NCBI GenBank assembly: GCA_963705325.1
Contig: OY970069.1
Location: forward strand, 4,960,001 to 5,024,000
Length of the DNA stretch: 64,000 bases
DNA from: DATARH01 sp963705325
Lineage (GTDB): Bacteria; Pseudomonadota; Alphaproteobacteria; ATCC43930; CGMCC-115725
Direction of reading: 5' to 3'
Below the pieces are notes generated by a model. The model searched no databases. It worked only from the letters and a program-made list of their open reading frames with translations, and had not been told where the DNA came from. A program made the position numbers and the translations under genes. Within the stretch, counting starts at the first letter, position 1, and the number at the start of each line of letters is the position of its first letter. Shown one piece after another: positions 22,416 through 31,933 of this stretch.

Positions 22416-23462
22416 ATGGCGGTGAGGACACCGAGGAAAGGATGCTGGGCAGTCTTGGCGGCCTTAGGTTTCGCCGGAAGCATCAGCGTGGCGATGCCCG
22501 TGCAAGCCGCTTCGACACTCGACAACATGAAGCAGGCGGGCACCCTCGTCTGCGGCGTCAGTACCGGCATCGCCGGGTTCAGCCAGCCCGACAGCCAGGG
22601 CAAGTACGCTGGGCTCGATGTCGATGTGTGCCGGGCCATCTCGGTGGCCGTGTTTGGCGACCCCAGCAAGGTCAAGTATGTGCCGCTTACCGCGCAACAA
22701 CGCTTCACCGCACTACAATCAGGTGAGGTCGACGTGTTATCGCGAAACACGACCTGGACGCTTCAGCGCGACGCCGAACTGGGAATTAATTTCGCACCCG
22801 TGGTTTATTACGACGGGCAAGGCTTCATGGTGGCAAAGAAGCTTGGCATCAAGAGCGCCAAGGAGCTGAACGGCGCCACGGTCTGCGTCCAGCCCGGCAC
22901 CACCACCGAGCTAAACCTCGCCGACTACTTCCGCGCCAACAATATGACCTTCAAGCCGCTCGTTATTGAGAAGCTCGACGAGGTCGTCTCCGCCTTTTTC
23001 TCCGGGCGCTGCGACGTTTTCACGACCGACCGCTCGCAGTTGGCCGCGGTCCGCGTCTCGCGCGCGCCAAACCCCGACGATTACATGATCCTGCCCGAGG
23101 TGATCTCGAAAGAGCCGCTGGCTCCGGCGGTGCGCCACGGCGACGACCAATGGCACGACGTCGTCGATTGGGTAGTGTTCGCGCTGATCGACGCAGAGGA
23201 GAAGGGGATCACCTCGAAGAATGTCGACGACATGCTGAAGAGCGACGACCCCGACATCAAACGCATCCTCGGGGTAACGCCCGGTCTTGGAAAGATGCTC
23301 GGCCTCGACGACAAATGGGCCTACAACATCGTCAAGCTAGTCGGCAATTATGGCGAGATTTTCGACCGCAATGTCGGCATGGGCTCGCCGCTCAAGCTGG
23401 AACGCGGACTCAATAATTTGTGGACCCACGGCGGCATCCTTTACGGAATGCCGATCCGCTAG
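22416..23462 (+). CDS. aapJ: General L-amino acid ABC transporter, substrate-binding protein
   Basis: 348 aa from the ATG at 22416, chosen because AGAAGGGG precedes it and a signal peptide then follows (MAVRTPRKGCWAVLAALGFAG, cleavage near QAAS); an upstream start at 22362 adds 18 residues. A family-3 periplasmic binding protein (LVCGVSTGIAGFSQPDSQG, GLDVDVCRAISVAVFGD, CVQPGTTTELNLADYF). It captures broad-specificity L-amino acids and hands them to AapQM. First gene of a four-gene operon. Confidence 0.92.
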   Translation: MAVRTPRKGCWAVLAALGFAGSISVAMPVQAASTLDNMKQAGTLVCGVSTGIAGFSQPDSQGKYAGLDVDVCRAISVAVFGDPSKVKYVPLTAQQRFTALQSGEVDVLSRNTTWTLQRDAELGINFAPVVYYDGQGFMVAKKLGIKSAKELNGATVCVQPGTTTELNLADYFRANNMTFKPLVIEKLDEVVSAFFSGRCDVFTTDRSQLAAVRVSRAPNPDDYMILPEVISKEPLAPAVRHGDDQWHDVVDWVVFALIDAEEKGITSKNVDDMLKSDDPDIKRILGVTPGLGKMLGLDDKWAYNIVKLVGNYGEIFDRNVGMGSPLKLERGLNNLWTHGGILYGMPIR

Positions 23463-23495
23463 CGCGCGATCGCGAGCTCGGCGGGGAGGGCGGCG

Positions 23496-24689
23496 ATGAC
23501 TGCGGCGGAGCAAGGCGCTCCCGCCATCATGCCGCCGCGCCCCCCGCCGTGGCGCAACCCGGCGGTTCGCGGCGTCATTTACCAGATCGTCTTCGTCCTC
23601 GCCGTCCTCGCTGTCGTGGCGTTCTTCGTCAACAACACGCTGGTCAATCTGAACCGCAGGAACATCGCCACGGGCTTCGGGTTTCTCTCCCGGGAGGCCG
23701 GGTTCGATATCGGCGAGAAGCTCATTCCCTATACGCCGGCCGATACGTATGCCCGAGCGTTTCTCGTCGGTCTGACCAATACGCTTCATGTCGCCATCCT
23801 CGGCATCGTCTTCGCCACCGTGCTTGGGACGCTGATGGGGCTGGCGCGGCTGTCGAGCAACTGGCTCGTCCGCAAGCTCGCACAGGTCTATGTCGAGACC
23901 TTCCGCAACATCCCGTTATTGCTGCAGCTCTTCTTCTGGTGGGGTCTGCTCAACAAGATGGCGCCCGGCCCGCGGCAGGCGTGGCAGATCCTGCCCGGCG
24001 TCTTCGTCAGCAATCGCGGCGTCGCCTATCCGGTGCCGGTGGGGAGCCCAGCCTACAAATGGGTCGTCCTCGCCTTTGTCGCTGGCATCGCGTTGACCGT
24101 GGTTGCGCGGCGATGGGGCATCAGGCGCCAGGCGGCGACGGGACAGCCGTTCCGGGCCGAATGGGTCGGGCTGGGCCTGATTGTCGGCCTCCCCGTGATC
24201 GCGTTTTTCCTGGCCGGCGCGCCCCTGGCGCTCGATGTCCCCGCGCTGCAGGGCTTCAACTTCAGCGGCGGCAGCACGATGTCGCCCGAATTCGCCGCCC
24301 TGCTGATCGGGCTGGTGGTCTACACCGGGACGTTCATCGCGGAGATCGTGCGCGCCGGTATCCTCGCGGTGAGCTGGGGCCAGAGCGAGGCGGCGATGGC
24401 GCTTGGCCTGCGATCCGGTCAGCGGATGCGGCTCGTGGTGCTGCCCCAGGCGCTGCGCGTCATCATTCCACCGATGACCAGCCAGTATCTGAACCTGACG
24501 AAAAACAGCTCGCTCGCCGTCGCGATCGGCTTTCCCGATCTCGTTTCGGTCGCCAACACGACGCTGAACCAGACCGGCCAGGCGCTCGAGGGGATCGCGA
24601 TGATCATGGCCGTGTACCTCTTCATCAGCCTGTCGATTGCGCTGGCCATGAACCTCTACAACCGCGCCGTGGCGCTGGTGGAGCGCTAG
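23496..24689 (+). CDS. aapQ: General L-amino acid ABC transporter permease
   Basis: 397 aa, long for a His/Glu-type permease because Aap permeases carry extra helices before and within the core. The C-terminal core shows the EAA loop (AALGLRSGQRMRLVVLPQALR region) and an N-terminal NIPLLLQLFFWW segment typical of polar amino acid permeases. It forms the inner-membrane channel with AapM. Stop is immediately followed by the aapM start. Confidence 0.92.
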   Translation: MTAAEQGAPAIMPPRPPPWRNPAVRGVIYQIVFVLAVLAVVAFFVNNTLVNLNRRNIATGFGFLSREAGFDIGEKLIPYTPADTYARAFLVGLTNTLHVAILGIVFATVLGTLMGLARLSSNWLVRKLAQVYVETFRNIPLLLQLFFWWGLLNKMAPGPRQAWQILPGVFVSNRGVAYPVPVGSPAYKWVVLAFVAGIALTVVARRWGIRRQAATGQPFRAEWVGLGLIVGLPVIAFFLAGAPLALDVPALQGFNFSGGSTMSPEFAALLIGLVVYTGTFIAEIVRAGILAVSWGQSEAAMALGLRSGQRMRLVVLPQALRVIIPPMTSQYLNLTKNSSLAVAIGFPDLVSVANTTLNQTGQALEGIAMIMAVYLFISLSIALAMNLYNRAVALVER

Positions 24690-25790
24690 ATGGCCGACAT
24701 CGCCCAGGACATACCGGTCGCGGCGCAAGCGCCGCCCCCGCGCACGACGGGGATGTTGGGCTGGCTGAAGGCCAACCTGTTCGACGGAGTCACCAGCACG
24801 ATCCTCACCGTGGCGTGCGCGGCGCTGCTCGCGATCGCCATTCCGCCGGTCGTCCGCTGGGCCCTTCTCGACGCGATCTGGCACGCCCCGAATGGCCAGG
24901 CTTGCCGCGGCGCCGGCGCGTGCTGGGCGTTCATCGGCGAGAAGTTCCGCTTCATCCTGTTCGGCTTCTTTCCGGTGGCCGAGACATGGCGGCCGGTCGT
25001 TGTCGTCGGCATTTTTCTCCTGATGATCGCCGCGGCCTGCAACCGACGGATGTGGGGGCGCCGGCTCGGCATCCTCTGGCTCGTCGGCCTCATGGTGGTC
25101 TTCGCGCTGATGCGCGGCGGCTTCGCCGGGATGAGCAGGGTCGAGACCGCGATGTGGAGCGGCCTGCCGCTGACGCTGATCCTCGCCGTGGTCGGCATGC
25201 TGCTCGGCTTCCCGCTCGGCGTCCTCTTGGCGCTCGGCCGCCGCTCGAAGCTGCCGGCGGTGCGGGCGATCTGCGTCGGCTATATCGAGCTGATCCGCGG
25301 CGTTCCACTGATCACACTGTTGTTCATGGCATCGTTGATGTTGCCGCTGTTCCTGCCGGCTGGCGTCACGGTCGACAAGCTGGTCCGCGCCCAGGTCGCC
25401 TTCGTCATGTTCGCCGGCGCCTACCTCGCCGAGGTCGTGCGCGGCGGCCTGCAGGCCATTCCCAAGGGCCAGACGGAGGCCGCCGACGCGCTCGGGCTCT
25501 CCTATGTCCAGCGGACCTGGCTGATCGTGCTGCCGCAGGCGCTGTCGCTGGTGATCCCGCCGCTGGTCAACACCTTCATCGGCATCTTCAAGGACACCGC
25601 GCTCGTCATCATCATCAGCCTGTTCGATCTGCTGACGACGGCGCAGACCGCGCTCACCGACGTCAACTGGCAGGGTTTTTACGTCGAGGCCTATGTCTTT
25701 GTCGGCGTGATCTACTGGAGTTTTTGCTTTTTCATGTCGCGTTACAGCCAGCTTCTTGAGCGCGAATTCAACCGGGGAAAGCGGCGATGA
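24690..25790 (+). CDS. aapM: General L-amino acid ABC transporter permease
   Basis: 366 aa. N-terminal extension with several hydrophobic helices, then the permease core (FPLGVLLALGRRS, ELIRGVPLITLLFM, EAA loop around GQTEAADALGLSYVQR). Pairs with AapQ. The first codon abuts the aapQ stop and its stop overlaps aapP by four bases, indicating translational coupling. Confidence 0.92.
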   Translation: MADIAQDIPVAAQAPPPRTTGMLGWLKANLFDGVTSTILTVACAALLAIAIPPVVRWALLDAIWHAPNGQACRGAGACWAFIGEKFRFILFGFFPVAETWRPVVVVGIFLLMIAAACNRRMWGRRLGILWLVGLMVVFALMRGGFAGMSRVETAMWSGLPLTLILAVVGMLLGFPLGVLLALGRRSKLPAVRAICVGYIELIRGVPLITLLFMASLMLPLFLPAGVTVDKLVRAQVAFVMFAGAYLAEVVRGGLQAIPKGQTEAADALGLSYVQRTWLIVLPQALSLVIPPLVNTFIGIFKDTALVIIISLFDLLTTAQTALTDVNWQGFYVEAYVFVGVIYWSFCFFMSRYSQLLEREFNRGKRR

Positions 25791-26545
25791 GCGAGGACAG
25801 GAGAGCGGCCGCATCGGTGATCGAGCTGCAGGGCGTCCATAAATGGTACGGCCAGTTTCATGTCCTGAGAGACGTCAACCTCCAGGTACAGAAGGGCGAG
25901 AAAGTTGTCGTCTGCGGGCCGTCGGGCTCCGGCAAGTCGACGATGATCCGCTGCATCAACCGCCTCGAAGAGCATCAGCAGGGGCGCATCATCGTCGCCG
26001 GTATCGAATTGACCTCGGACCTGAAGAACATCGAGGCGATCCGCCGCGAAGTCGGTATGGTATTCCAGCAGTTCAATTTATTCCCGCATCTTACCGTGCT
26101 CGAGAATCTGACGCTGGCGCCGATCTGGGTGCGCAAGCTTCCGAAAAAAGAGGCGGAGGAGACGGCGCGCTACTATCTCGAGCGCGTTCGCATCCCCGAT
26201 CAGGCCGACAAGTATCCAGGCCAGCTGTCAGGCGGCCAGCAGCAACGCGTCGCGATCGCCCGCTCGCTCTGCATGAAGCCCGAGATCATGCTGTTCGACG
26301 AGCCCACTTCGGCGCTCGACCCCGAGATGATCAAGGAAGTCCTCGACGTGATGACCGGGCTAGCCGAGGAAGGGATGACGATGGTTTGCGTGACGCATGA
26401 GATGGGTTTCGCGCGCACTGTCGGCGACATGATGGTGTTCATGGACCGCGGCGAGATCATCGAGCGCGCCCCGCCTAAAGAGTTCTTCGCCAATCCCAAG
26501 AGCGAGCGCACCCAAACGTTCTTAAGCCAGATACTCGCTCACTGA
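25787..26545 (+). CDS. aapP: General L-amino acid ABC transporter ATP-binding protein
   Basis: 252 aa. Walker A GPSGSGKST, Q-loop FQQFNLFPHL, signature LSGGQQQRVAIAR, Walker B IMLFDEPTSALD and the switch His in CVTHEMGFA are all intact. It drives amino acid import in the Aap system. ATGA overlap with aapM. Confidence 0.94.
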   Translation: MSEDRRAAASVIELQGVHKWYGQFHVLRDVNLQVQKGEKVVVCGPSGSGKSTMIRCINRLEEHQQGRIIVAGIELTSDLKNIEAIRREVGMVFQQFNLFPHLTVLENLTLAPIWVRKLPKKEAEETARYYLERVRIPDQADKYPGQLSGGQQQRVAIARSLCMKPEIMLFDEPTSALDPEMIKEVLDVMTGLAEEGMTMVCVTHEMGFARTVGDMMVFMDRGEIIERAPPKEFFANPKSERTQTFLSQILAH

Positions 26546-26620
26546 AGTCTCGTGTACCCGAAACCTACCAGTCCCAGTCGCCGACAATTCTCGTCGGAAA
26601 AGCCAATTCCAATCCGATGA

Positions 26621-28219
26621 CTAGGTCTTTTCGACATTCCATAAGAGGAACGCCGGAGCCGTGAGCACGCCTTTCAGGTTCTTGCGAAACGCGGTTTTCG
26701 GCTTCCATTGACCCGTCGGAATGTAGGGAACGACCTCAAACGCGCGCAATTGGATTGCGTCCGCGAGCTTCTTGCGCTCGTCGGGACTCGTCGCGTTGAT
26801 CCACTTGGTGCGCAACTCCTCGATTTTGTCGTCGGTGGGCCAGCCGAAATGGCCCTTTACACCGTTGGTGCGCAGCGCCGGATTCTCCGCGGGATCGAGC
26901 AGATCGGCGCCGACCCAACCAGTCGCGAACACGCTCCAGCCGCCCTTGTCGAGCGGCTCCTTGATGGCGCGGCGCGTCACCAGCGTGCCCCAATCCATTG
27001 ATTGCACCTCGACGTTGAGGCCGAGCTTCTTCATCAGATCGGTGACGACGAGGGCCTGGGTGTGCGAGACGGGCTGATCGACGGCATCGAGGACGACGAT
27101 TTTCTCGCCCTTGTACCCCGAGTCGGCGACCATCTTTTTCGCCTTGTCCCAGTCGCGCGGCCCGCTTAGCGCCTGTGAGCCCGCATCGCTGGCGCTCGGC
27201 CCGCCACAGGTGAAGAACGATGGGCAAAGCTCCCAATTTGCCTTGTCCCCGGCGAGCGCGGTGAGAAAATCCGCCTGGTCGGTCACCGCCATAACCGCCT
27301 GCCGCAGCTTCTCGTTGTTGAAGGGCGGCTGCAGGTGATTGAACTTGACCATGATCGGGGAGGGAAGAGCGTCCGCACGCTGCACGACGATATCGGGGTT
27401 TGAGGTGAGCGCCGGCAGCACATCGGCTGGTGGATTTTCCCACCAGTCGGCCTCGCCGGCATTGAGCGCCGCGACCTTCGTCATCGCGTCCGGAATGTAG
27501 AGCCATTCGACCCGGTCAACCTTGACTACCTTGCCGCCCGAGGCCCAGCTCGGCGGCTCCTTGCGCGGCACATAGTCGGTATTTTTGACGTAGACCACCT
27601 GATGTCCGGGTTGGAACTCGTCTTTGACGAACTTGAACGGGCCGGAGCCAACTGCCTCGGTGATCTGGGTGAACGGATCGGTGTTCGCGAGGCGCTCGGG
27701 CATCATGAACGGCGCGAGGCTCGATACCTTGGCGAGCGCGTCGATCAGCAGCGAGAACGGCTCCTTTAGTTTGATCGAGAAGCTCTTATCACCGTCGGGC
27801 TTGATCTCATCCAGCACCAGCGCCAGCGACTGACCATGGGTGTCGCGCGCCATCCAGCGCTTCACCGAGGCGACGCAATCGGCGCCGCGCACCGGACTGC
27901 CGTCGTGAAAGCCGAGCCCGTCGCGCAGGGTAAAATGATAAGCAAGTTTGTCGGGAGAGATGGAGAAGTCGCCGACCATCTGCGGATGCGTCGCGAACTC
28001 CGCGTCCATCGCGAACAAGGTGTCGAAGACCATGTAGCCGTGATTGCGCGAGATGTAGGCGGTCGTCCAGATCGGATCGAGTACGCGCAGATCCGATTGG
28101 GCAATGAAGCGCAGGATTTTTTTGTCGGCGGCGCTCTGGGCGCGGGCGAGGGGCGCGACGGAAAGCAAAGTTGCCGACGCCGCGGCTGTGTTGAAGGCGC
28201 GCCGGGTCAATGTGCGCAT
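26621..28219 (-). CDS. Peptide-type ABC transporter substrate-binding protein, copy 1
   Basis: 532 aa from the ATG at 28219, chosen for the GGAGGAG site eight bases upstream and the Tat-like start MRTLTRRAFNTAAASA. SBP family 5 features: LRVLDPIWTTAYISRNHGYM near the mature N-terminus, DGLGFHDGSPVRGADCVASVKRW, GSGPFKFVKDE. It is a clear paralogue of the protein encoded divergently at 28397-29995. The ligand is likely a peptide or glycoside-like solute brought to the permeases downstream of its twin. Confidence 0.88.
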   Translation of the reverse strand: MRTLTRRAFNTAAASATLLSVAPLARAQSAADKKILRFIAQSDLRVLDPIWTTAYISRNHGYMVFDTLFAMDAEFATHPQMVGDFSISPDKLAYHFTLRDGLGFHDGSPVRGADCVASVKRWMARDTHGQSLALVLDEIKPDGDKSFSIKLKEPFSLLIDALAKVSSLAPFMMPERLANTDPFTQITEAVGSGPFKFVKDEFQPGHQVVYVKNTDYVPRKEPPSWASGGKVVKVDRVEWLYIPDAMTKVAALNAGEADWWENPPADVLPALTSNPDIVVQRADALPSPIMVKFNHLQPPFNNEKLRQAVMAVTDQADFLTALAGDKANWELCPSFFTCGGPSASDAGSQALSGPRDWDKAKKMVADSGYKGEKIVVLDAVDQPVSHTQALVVTDLMKKLGLNVEVQSMDWGTLVTRRAIKEPLDKGGWSVFATGWVGADLLDPAENPALRTNGVKGHFGWPTDDKIEELRTKWINATSPDERKKLADAIQLRAFEVVPYIPTGQWKPKTAFRKNLKGVLTAPAFLLWNVEKT

Positions 28220-28396
28220 GATCGAACTCCTCCCGTCCAACGGTTGGCCGAATTATCGTTGAGCAAGAACCACACCATAATTCGCGGGCCCGGCATAGCT
28301 TTTGCGTGGCCGTGGTTATAGGCGGAGTTTCGCGGTGTGAACGTAGACAAGTATGGCGTAAGGTCGCCCGAAACATTTGGGCGAATAGGGGGCAAT
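28220..28396. promoter_or_regulatory. Shared promoter region of two divergent binding-protein genes
   Basis: 177 bp between divergent start codons. It must carry both promoters; a GGAGGAG ribosome site serves the left gene and AGGGGG the right one. No operator is obvious. Confidence 0.4.
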
Positions 28397-29995
28397 ATGC
28401 GGCGTTTCTGGAGCCGGACGCGAATGATCATGGCGTCCGGTCTTGTTCTGTCTGCCGCGCTCTTGAGCAATGCACAGGCCGAGGCGGAGGGAACGACGCT
28501 GCGGTTCATCCCGCAAGCCGATCTGCGCAGCATCGATCCGATCTGGACTACCGCCTACGTCACACGAAATTTCGGCTATATGGTCTTCGACACCTTGTTC
28601 GCGCTCGACAAGGATCTGAAGCCGCAGCCGCAGATGGTCGACCACTGGTCGACCAGCGATGACCAGCTGACCTGGCGCTTTACGCTGCGCGATGGGCTCA
28701 AATGGCACGATGGGCAGCCGGTGCGGGCGGCCGATTGCGTCGCCTCGATCGATCGCTGGGGCAAGCGCGACCCGTTCGGTCAAAAATTGATGGAAGCCGT
28801 CGCCTCGATATCCGCCGACGACGACAAGACCTTTACCATCGCCTTGAAGACGCCGTTTCCGCTGATGCTCAACGCGCTCGGCAAATTATCGAGCAATGTC
28901 CCGTTCATGATGCCGGAGCGGCTCGCCAAAACCGACCCGTTCCAGCAAATCCCGGAAGCGATCGGTTCCGGACCGTTCAAGTTCGTCAAGGCGGAATGGG
29001 AGCCCGGGCATAAGGCGGTGTTCGTCAAGAACACCGACTACGTGCCGCGGGCGGAGCCGCCGAGCTTTGCCGCCGGCGGCAAGGTGGTCAAAGTCGACCG
29101 GGTCGAATGGCTCTATATCCCCGACACCGCCACCGCCTCGGCCGCGCTCAATGCCGGCGAGGCCGATTGGTACGAGCAGCCTCCGGCCGACCTTGCGCCG
29201 GTCCTCGCCCAGAACCCGGATGTCGTCGTCACCACGGTCGATCCGCTCGGCAATATGGGGGTGCTGCGTTTCAACCAGCTGCAACCGCCCTTCGACAATT
29301 TGAAGATGCGCCAGGCGGTGCTGAACCTGGTCGACCAGAAGGATTATATGGAAGCCGTCGCCGGCGATCCGAAATACTGGAAGACGTGCTACGCGCTGTT
29401 CATTTGCGGCACGCCGCTGGCGACCGATGCCGGCGCCGACGCACCCAAGCACGCCCCTAATTTCGCCAAGGCAAAGGCGCTGATCGCCGAAGCCGGCTAC
29501 AAGGGTGAGAAAATCGTACTGCTCGACGCCACCGATCAGCCGATCGTCCATGCTCAAGCGTTGGTGACCAATGCGGTGTTGACCAAAGCCGGGCTCAACG
29601 TCCAGGTCGACGCCAACGATTGGGGCACGCTGATCACCCGCCGCGCCTCCAAGGAGCCGATCGACAAGGGCGGCTGGAACATGTTCCACACCTGGACCTC
29701 GGCGCCGGATATGCTGTCGCCGGCGCTCAACGGGCCACTGCGCGCCAACGGCGCCAAAGCCTGGTTCGGCTGGCCCGACGATCCCAAGCTCGAGGCGCTG
29801 ATCGATCAATGGTTCAAGGCGCCCGATCTCGACGCGCAAAAGGAGCTGGCGAGCGCCATCCAGGTCGAAAACTACACCAACGAGATCGACTACGTTCCGA
29901 CCGGTCTGTTTCAGATCCCGACGGCCTATCGCAAGAATTTGAGCGGGATCATTGTCGCCCCCGTCGTGTTCCTGTGGAACGTCGAGAAAAAATGA
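28397..29995 (+). CDS. Peptide-type ABC transporter substrate-binding protein, copy 2
   Basis: 532 aa from ATG 28397 (preceded by AGGGGG), with a Sec-type signal peptide (MIMASGLVLSAALLSNAQAEA). SBP family 5 core: LRSIDPIWTTAYVTRNFGYM, DGLKWHDGQPVRAADCVAS, GSGPFKFVKAEWEPG. It heads the operon with the dppBCDF-type genes and is probably their cognate binding protein. Strong similarity to copy 1, including length and motif order, points to an inverted duplication. Confidence 0.9.
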   Translation: MRRFWSRTRMIMASGLVLSAALLSNAQAEAEGTTLRFIPQADLRSIDPIWTTAYVTRNFGYMVFDTLFALDKDLKPQPQMVDHWSTSDDQLTWRFTLRDGLKWHDGQPVRAADCVASIDRWGKRDPFGQKLMEAVASISADDDKTFTIALKTPFPLMLNALGKLSSNVPFMMPERLAKTDPFQQIPEAIGSGPFKFVKAEWEPGHKAVFVKNTDYVPRAEPPSFAAGGKVVKVDRVEWLYIPDTATASAALNAGEADWYEQPPADLAPVLAQNPDVVVTTVDPLGNMGVLRFNQLQPPFDNLKMRQAVLNLVDQKDYMEAVAGDPKYWKTCYALFICGTPLATDAGADAPKHAPNFAKAKALIAEAGYKGEKIVLLDATDQPIVHAQALVTNAVLTKAGLNVQVDANDWGTLITRRASKEPIDKGGWNMFHTWTSAPDMLSPALNGPLRANGAKAWFGWPDDPKLEALIDQWFKAPDLDAQKELASAIQVENYTNEIDYVPTGLFQIPTAYRKNLSGIIVAPVVFLWNVEKK

Positions 29996-30054
29996 TGCCT
30001 GCTGCCCCCCGCCGGCGCTTTCCCGCTTGCGGCGCTAGACGAGGGGGCTAGCGC

Positions 30055-30996
30055 ATGTTCGCGTACATCGTTCGGCGCATTCTGGCGACCATTCCGGTGA
30101 TGGTGGTGGTCGCCATTTTCGTCTTTGCCCTGTTGCATCTGAGCCCCGGCGATCCAGCGGCGATCATCGCTGGGGACAGCGCTACCGATGCGGATATTGC
30201 CCGCATCCACGCGCAGCTCGGACTCGACCGCCCGTTCTATATCCAGTTCGTTGAGTGGGTGTGGGGCCTGTTGCACGGCGACCTCGGTATCTCGATCTTC
30301 ACCAACTTGCCGGTGCTGAAGCTAATCGGGCAGCGGATCGAGCCGACGGTCGCGCTGACGATCTCGACCCTTATCGTCTCGGTTCTCATAGCGATCCCGC
30401 TCGGGATCCTCGCCGCATGGAAGGCCGGGACTTGGATAGATCGGGTGGTGATGGTGTTCGCAGTGCTTGGGTTTTCGGTGCCGGTTTTCGTCCTCGCTTA
30501 CATGCTGATTTACGTTTTCTCGATCGCGACCAGGCTGCTCCCGGTGCAGGGTTATGTCGCGCCAAGTGATGGGCTGCAGCCCTTCCTGTCGCACCTCGTG
30601 ATGCCAAGCATCGCGCTTGGCCTCGTCTATATCGCGCTGATCGCCCGGATCACTCGGGCAAGCATGCTCGACGTGCTGGCTCAGGACTACATTCGCACCG
30701 CGCAGGCCAAAGGGTTGCCGAACGAGAAAGTCCTGATCCGGCATGCGCTGAGAAACGCGGCGGTGCCGATCGCGACGATCATCGGCATCGGCGTCGCGCT
30801 GTTGATCGGCGGGGTCGTCGTCACCGAGACCGTATTCGCGATCCCGGGGCTCGGCCGCCTGACGGTCGATGCGATCCTGCGCCGCGACTATCCGATCATC
30901 CAGGGGGTCATTTTGATCTTCTCGGCTGTCTATGTGCTGATCAATCTGCTGGTCGATCTGAGCTACGCCGTGCTCGACCCCCGAATTCGTTACTGA
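30055..30996 (+). CDS. Dipeptide/oligopeptide-type ABC transporter permease (DppB-like)
   Basis: 313 aa. Starts MFAYIVRRILATIPVMVVV, the standard N-terminus of DppB/OppB, followed by HLSPGDPAAIIAGDSAT, five to six helices and the conserved DYIRTAQAKGLPNEKVLIRHALRNA coupling loop. Forms the channel with the next gene product. Confidence 0.92.
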   Translation: MFAYIVRRILATIPVMVVVAIFVFALLHLSPGDPAAIIAGDSATDADIARIHAQLGLDRPFYIQFVEWVWGLLHGDLGISIFTNLPVLKLIGQRIEPTVALTISTLIVSVLIAIPLGILAAWKAGTWIDRVVMVFAVLGFSVPVFVLAYMLIYVFSIATRLLPVQGYVAPSDGLQPFLSHLVMPSIALGLVYIALIARITRASMLDVLAQDYIRTAQAKGLPNEKVLIRHALRNAAVPIATIIGIGVALLIGGVVVTETVFAIPGLGRLTVDAILRRDYPIIQGVILIFSAVYVLINLLVDLSYAVLDPRIRY

Positions 30997-31007
30997 CACC
31001 GGTTCCA

Positions 31008-31892
31008 ATGGCGGTTGCCCCCACCGACTTCACCCTTGCCACCGCACCCGCCACGCCGCGTGGCGGTGTGGCGACTTATGTCCGCCGTCATCCGACCATC
31101 ATTGTCGGTGGAGGTTTGCTGGCGCTCATGGTGGCGATGGCGATCTTCGCGCCCTATCTCGGCACGGTCGACCCGCAGGCGCTGGCGCCGGCGAAACGGC
31201 TCAAATGGCCGTCGGCCCAGTATTGGTTCGGCACCGATATGTTCGGCCGCGACGTCTATAGCCGCACGATTTACGGCGCGCGCGTATCGCTGGCAGTCGG
31301 CCTCAGCGTGGCATTGCTCGCGGTCGGCCTCGGCATGGCGATCGGGCTGATGAGCGGGTTCAACCGTTGGGCCGACGCGATCGTCATGCGGGTGATGGAC
31401 GGGCTGATGTCGATCCCGGCGATCCTGATCGCGATCGCCCTGATGGCGCTCAACCGCGCCAGCCTGCAGAACGTCATCTTCGCCATCACCGTCGCGGAGG
31501 TGCCGCGGGTAACACGGCTCGTCCGCGGGGTGGTGCTGACGTTGCGCGAGCAGCCCTATGTCGAAGCGGCCATTGCGAGCGGCACCGTCAGCATCAAGAT
31601 CCTCTGGCGGCATATCGTGCCGAATACGATGGCGCCGGTGCTGGTGCAGGGCACCTTTATCGCCGCGTCGGCGATGATCACCGAGGCGATCCTGTCGTTT
31701 ATCGGCGCGGGCACGCCGCCCACCATTCCGAGCTGGGGCAACATCATGGCCGAGGGGCGCAGCCTGTTTCAGCTCGCCTACTACATCGTGCTGTTCCCCG
31801 GGATCATGCTGTCGGTCACGGTACTTGGGATCAACCTTCTGGGCGACGGGCTGCGCGACGCGCTCGATCCTCGCCTGGCGCGGCGGCTGTGA
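31008..31892 (+). CDS. Dipeptide/oligopeptide-type ABC transporter permease (DppC-like)
   Basis: 294 aa. DppC/OppC signature GTDMFGRDVYSRTIYGARVS, coupling loop EQPYVEAAIASGTVSIKILW and IPSWGNIMAEG near the C-terminus. It begins 11 bp after the previous stop. Confidence 0.92.
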   Translation: MAVAPTDFTLATAPATPRGGVATYVRRHPTIIVGGGLLALMVAMAIFAPYLGTVDPQALAPAKRLKWPSAQYWFGTDMFGRDVYSRTIYGARVSLAVGLSVALLAVGLGMAIGLMSGFNRWADAIVMRVMDGLMSIPAILIAIALMALNRASLQNVIFAITVAEVPRVTRLVRGVVLTLREQPYVEAAIASGTVSIKILWRHIVPNTMAPVLVQGTFIAASAMITEAILSFIGAGTPPTIPSWGNIMAEGRSLFQLAYYIVLFPGIMLSVTVLGINLLGDGLRDALDPRLARRL

Positions 31893-31933
31893 GGCCGGTG
31901 GTGTCGGTGGCGGAGCGGTTGACGCCGGCAACA

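Noticed and set aside
23420..25759. Long open frames on both strands over the aapQ/aapM genes (about 780 and 630 codons)
   Set aside because: They overlap genes with clear family motifs and operon spacing; sequences are low-complexity Arg/Pro/Asp-rich.
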